Origin: Planctomycetota bacterium
GTDB taxonomy: Bacteria > Planctomycetota > Phycisphaerae > UBA1845 > CAIVHJ01
Assembly (NCBI GenBank): GCA_022573485.1
Contig: JACZTW010000230.1
Span: 1 to 6,390, forward strand
DNA: 6,390 bases
Reading direction: 5' to 3'
This document shows, piece by piece, positions 5,557-6,390 of this stretch (the first letter of the stretch is position 1; each line of letters opens with the position of its first letter). A program made the position numbers and the translations under genes. The notes under the pieces were generated by a model. That model was not told the DNA's origin. It ran no database searches and worked only from the letters and a program-made list of their open reading frames with translations.

Positions 5557-6390
5557 TCAGTTCTTCTCCGCGATCTCCGCGGTCTCTGCGGTTACATCCC
5601 CGCCGCACACCAGCGGATACGCATCCAGCAATCGCTCGAATCCGTGATTCGACTGCAAGTAGCTCAACCGCATGCGTTCGGTGCGCCCGCCGAGGGCTTT
5701 GCTGATGCCGGCGGCGCGGGCGATGATGCCGACGGCGCGAATCGCGCAGTCGAGGTCGATTTCCGTCTTGTCCTCCGCCGCGGCGCAGTACCGCGCCAAG
5801 AACCCCCAAACCGCCATCCGCGAGAGCAGCGCGCGCAAACCCGTCACGATATCCCAACCGTAAAACTGCGGACCAAAAAAGCTCCGCGACAAAACTTGCC
5901 CGCGCAGGTAACGAATCACCAGTTCCTCCACCTCACCGGCTTGCCTCTTCGCGGGCAAAACCGAGTCGATGTCAGCAAATGGGATGATCTTCGCGGTCAC
6001 GATTGAAGGCGGCGCACCGCCGCCCAGCGCCGTAAACCGCCGACTCCGGAAAAACTGCGAGACCATCCGCGCCGTCTTCACACGCCACCCGCCCAGAGCT
6101 TCGGTTACCGTGATCGCCTGACAATGCGTGAATACTTGCTGACGAAGTAGCTTGTGCTGCCGGGGCGTGGGCGGCGGATGCGCGCTGTCTGTCACTTCGG
6201 AATCCAACGCGCCGAACAACAAGTCAACCAGCTCGACGAATCGTTCCTCGCGAACGCGCTGGATGTTCAGGCTGGCGAGCATGTCGGCGATGTGGCGCAA
6301 CTCCCGCAAACGCCGCGATAGAGAATGTGTCGCACCGCTCAGCCTCCGATCAAGCGCGGCGACCAAGTGCTGAACTTCGCTTTCGCTGGC
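5557..6390 (-). CDS. Probable YkgJ-family cysteine-cluster protein, C-terminal part, cut by window edge
   Basis: The frame is open to the right edge (the first visible residues read ASESEVQHLVAALDRR), so the true start is outside and about 277 C-terminal residues are seen. From memory, the order of features resembles the C-terminal half of planctomycete proteins annotated as YkgJ-family cysteine-cluster proteins: a helical RRLSGATHSLSRRLRELRHIADML segment, ERFVELVDLLFGALDSEV, then a basic FFRSRRF stretch, and near the end LVIRYLRGQVLSRSFFGPQFYGWDIVTGLRAL followed by a hydrophobic helix. The diagnostic CxxC metal-binding cluster would be in the missing N-terminal part, so this call is tentative; otherwise it is a hypothetical protein. 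The last residues (DVTAETAEIAEKN) are encoded by a 9-nt microrepeat and may be a late addition to the conserved protein. The TGA is at 5557-5559. The Kazal gene lies downstream across a 382-bp gap. Confidence 0.6.
   Translation of the reverse strand, partial: ASESEVQHLVAALDRRLSGATHSLSRRLRELRHIADMLASLNIQRVREERFVELVDLLFGALDSEVTDSAHPPPTPRQHKLLRQQVFTHCQAITVTEALGGWRVKTARMVSQFFRSRRFTALGGGAPPSIVTAKIIPFADIDSVLPAKRQAGEVEELVIRYLRGQVLSRSFFGPQFYGWDIVTGLRALLSRMAVWGFLARYCAAAEDKTEIDLDCAIRAVGIIARAAGISKALGGRTERMRLSYLQSNHGFERLLDAYPLVCGGDVTAETAEIAEKN
5566..5592. repeat. Three-copy 9-nt tandem microrepeat at the 3' end of the YkgJ-like gene
   Basis: On the plus strand CTCCGCGAT (5566-5574), CTCCGCGGT (5575-5583) and CTCTGCGGT (5584-5592) are consecutive near-identical units. 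On the coding strand they read as ACCGCAGAG-ACCGCGGAG-ATCGCGGAG and encode TAETAEIAE. The motif resembles the CGCGGAGA-type short repeats found scattered between genes in some GC-rich genomes. The gene may have acquired its present stop codon by reading into such a repeat. Confidence 0.6.

Overview
All five protein genes in this window lie on the minus strand. In order of transcription (right to left) they are: the C-terminal part of a probable YkgJ-family cysteine-cluster protein (cut by the right edge), a Cys-rich lipoprotein with two Kazal-type protease-inhibitor modules, a group III 6-phosphofructokinase, the AAA+ protein PrkA, and the N-terminal half of its usual partner YhbH/YeaH (DUF444; cut by the left edge). 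No rRNA, tRNA, CRISPR array, integrase or transposase was found.

The host looks like a Gram-negative, moderately GC-rich environmental bacterium. A planctomycete or related lineage is my best guess. It rests on the YkgJ-like protein type, the Kazal lipoprotein with a lipobox, and a GCAG/CTGC-based dispersed palindrome of a kind I associate with such genomes. This is a judgement from memory, not a proven assignment.

Layout: 1-644 yhbH (partial). 645-766 is an intercistronic region almost filled by a perfect four-way-junction palindrome (687-748), enclosed by a separate 10-bp stem that ends next to the yhbH start codon. 767-2833 prkA, whose start is fixed by a GGAGGA ribosome binding site. 2834-3174 is the prkA leader: a near-consensus sigma-70-type promoter (TTGACT-17-TATACT), about 165 nt of untranslated RNA with a possible 41-codon leader ORF overlapping the prkA start, and a nested hairpin just after pfkA. 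3175-4275 pfkA with a GTG start, an AAAGGAGG site and its own close promoter. 4377-5174 Kazal lipoprotein. 5175-5556 is its leader, with a promoter candidate and a possible 59-codon ORF that ends on the lipoprotein start codon. 5557-6390 is the YkgJ-like gene, whose last codons run through a 9-nt tandem microrepeat.

Functional reading: prkA and yhbH are the first two members of the conserved prkA-yhbH(yeaH)-spoVR(ycgB) stress/stationary-phase/sporulation set, so spoVR would be expected further left, outside the window. pfkA is a separately promoted glycolytic gene. The Kazal lipoprotein probably acts at the cell envelope as a protease-inhibitor or binding protein. Nothing in the sequence ties it to pfkA except orientation. 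The most unusual material is in the non-coding joints between genes, not in a new protein system.
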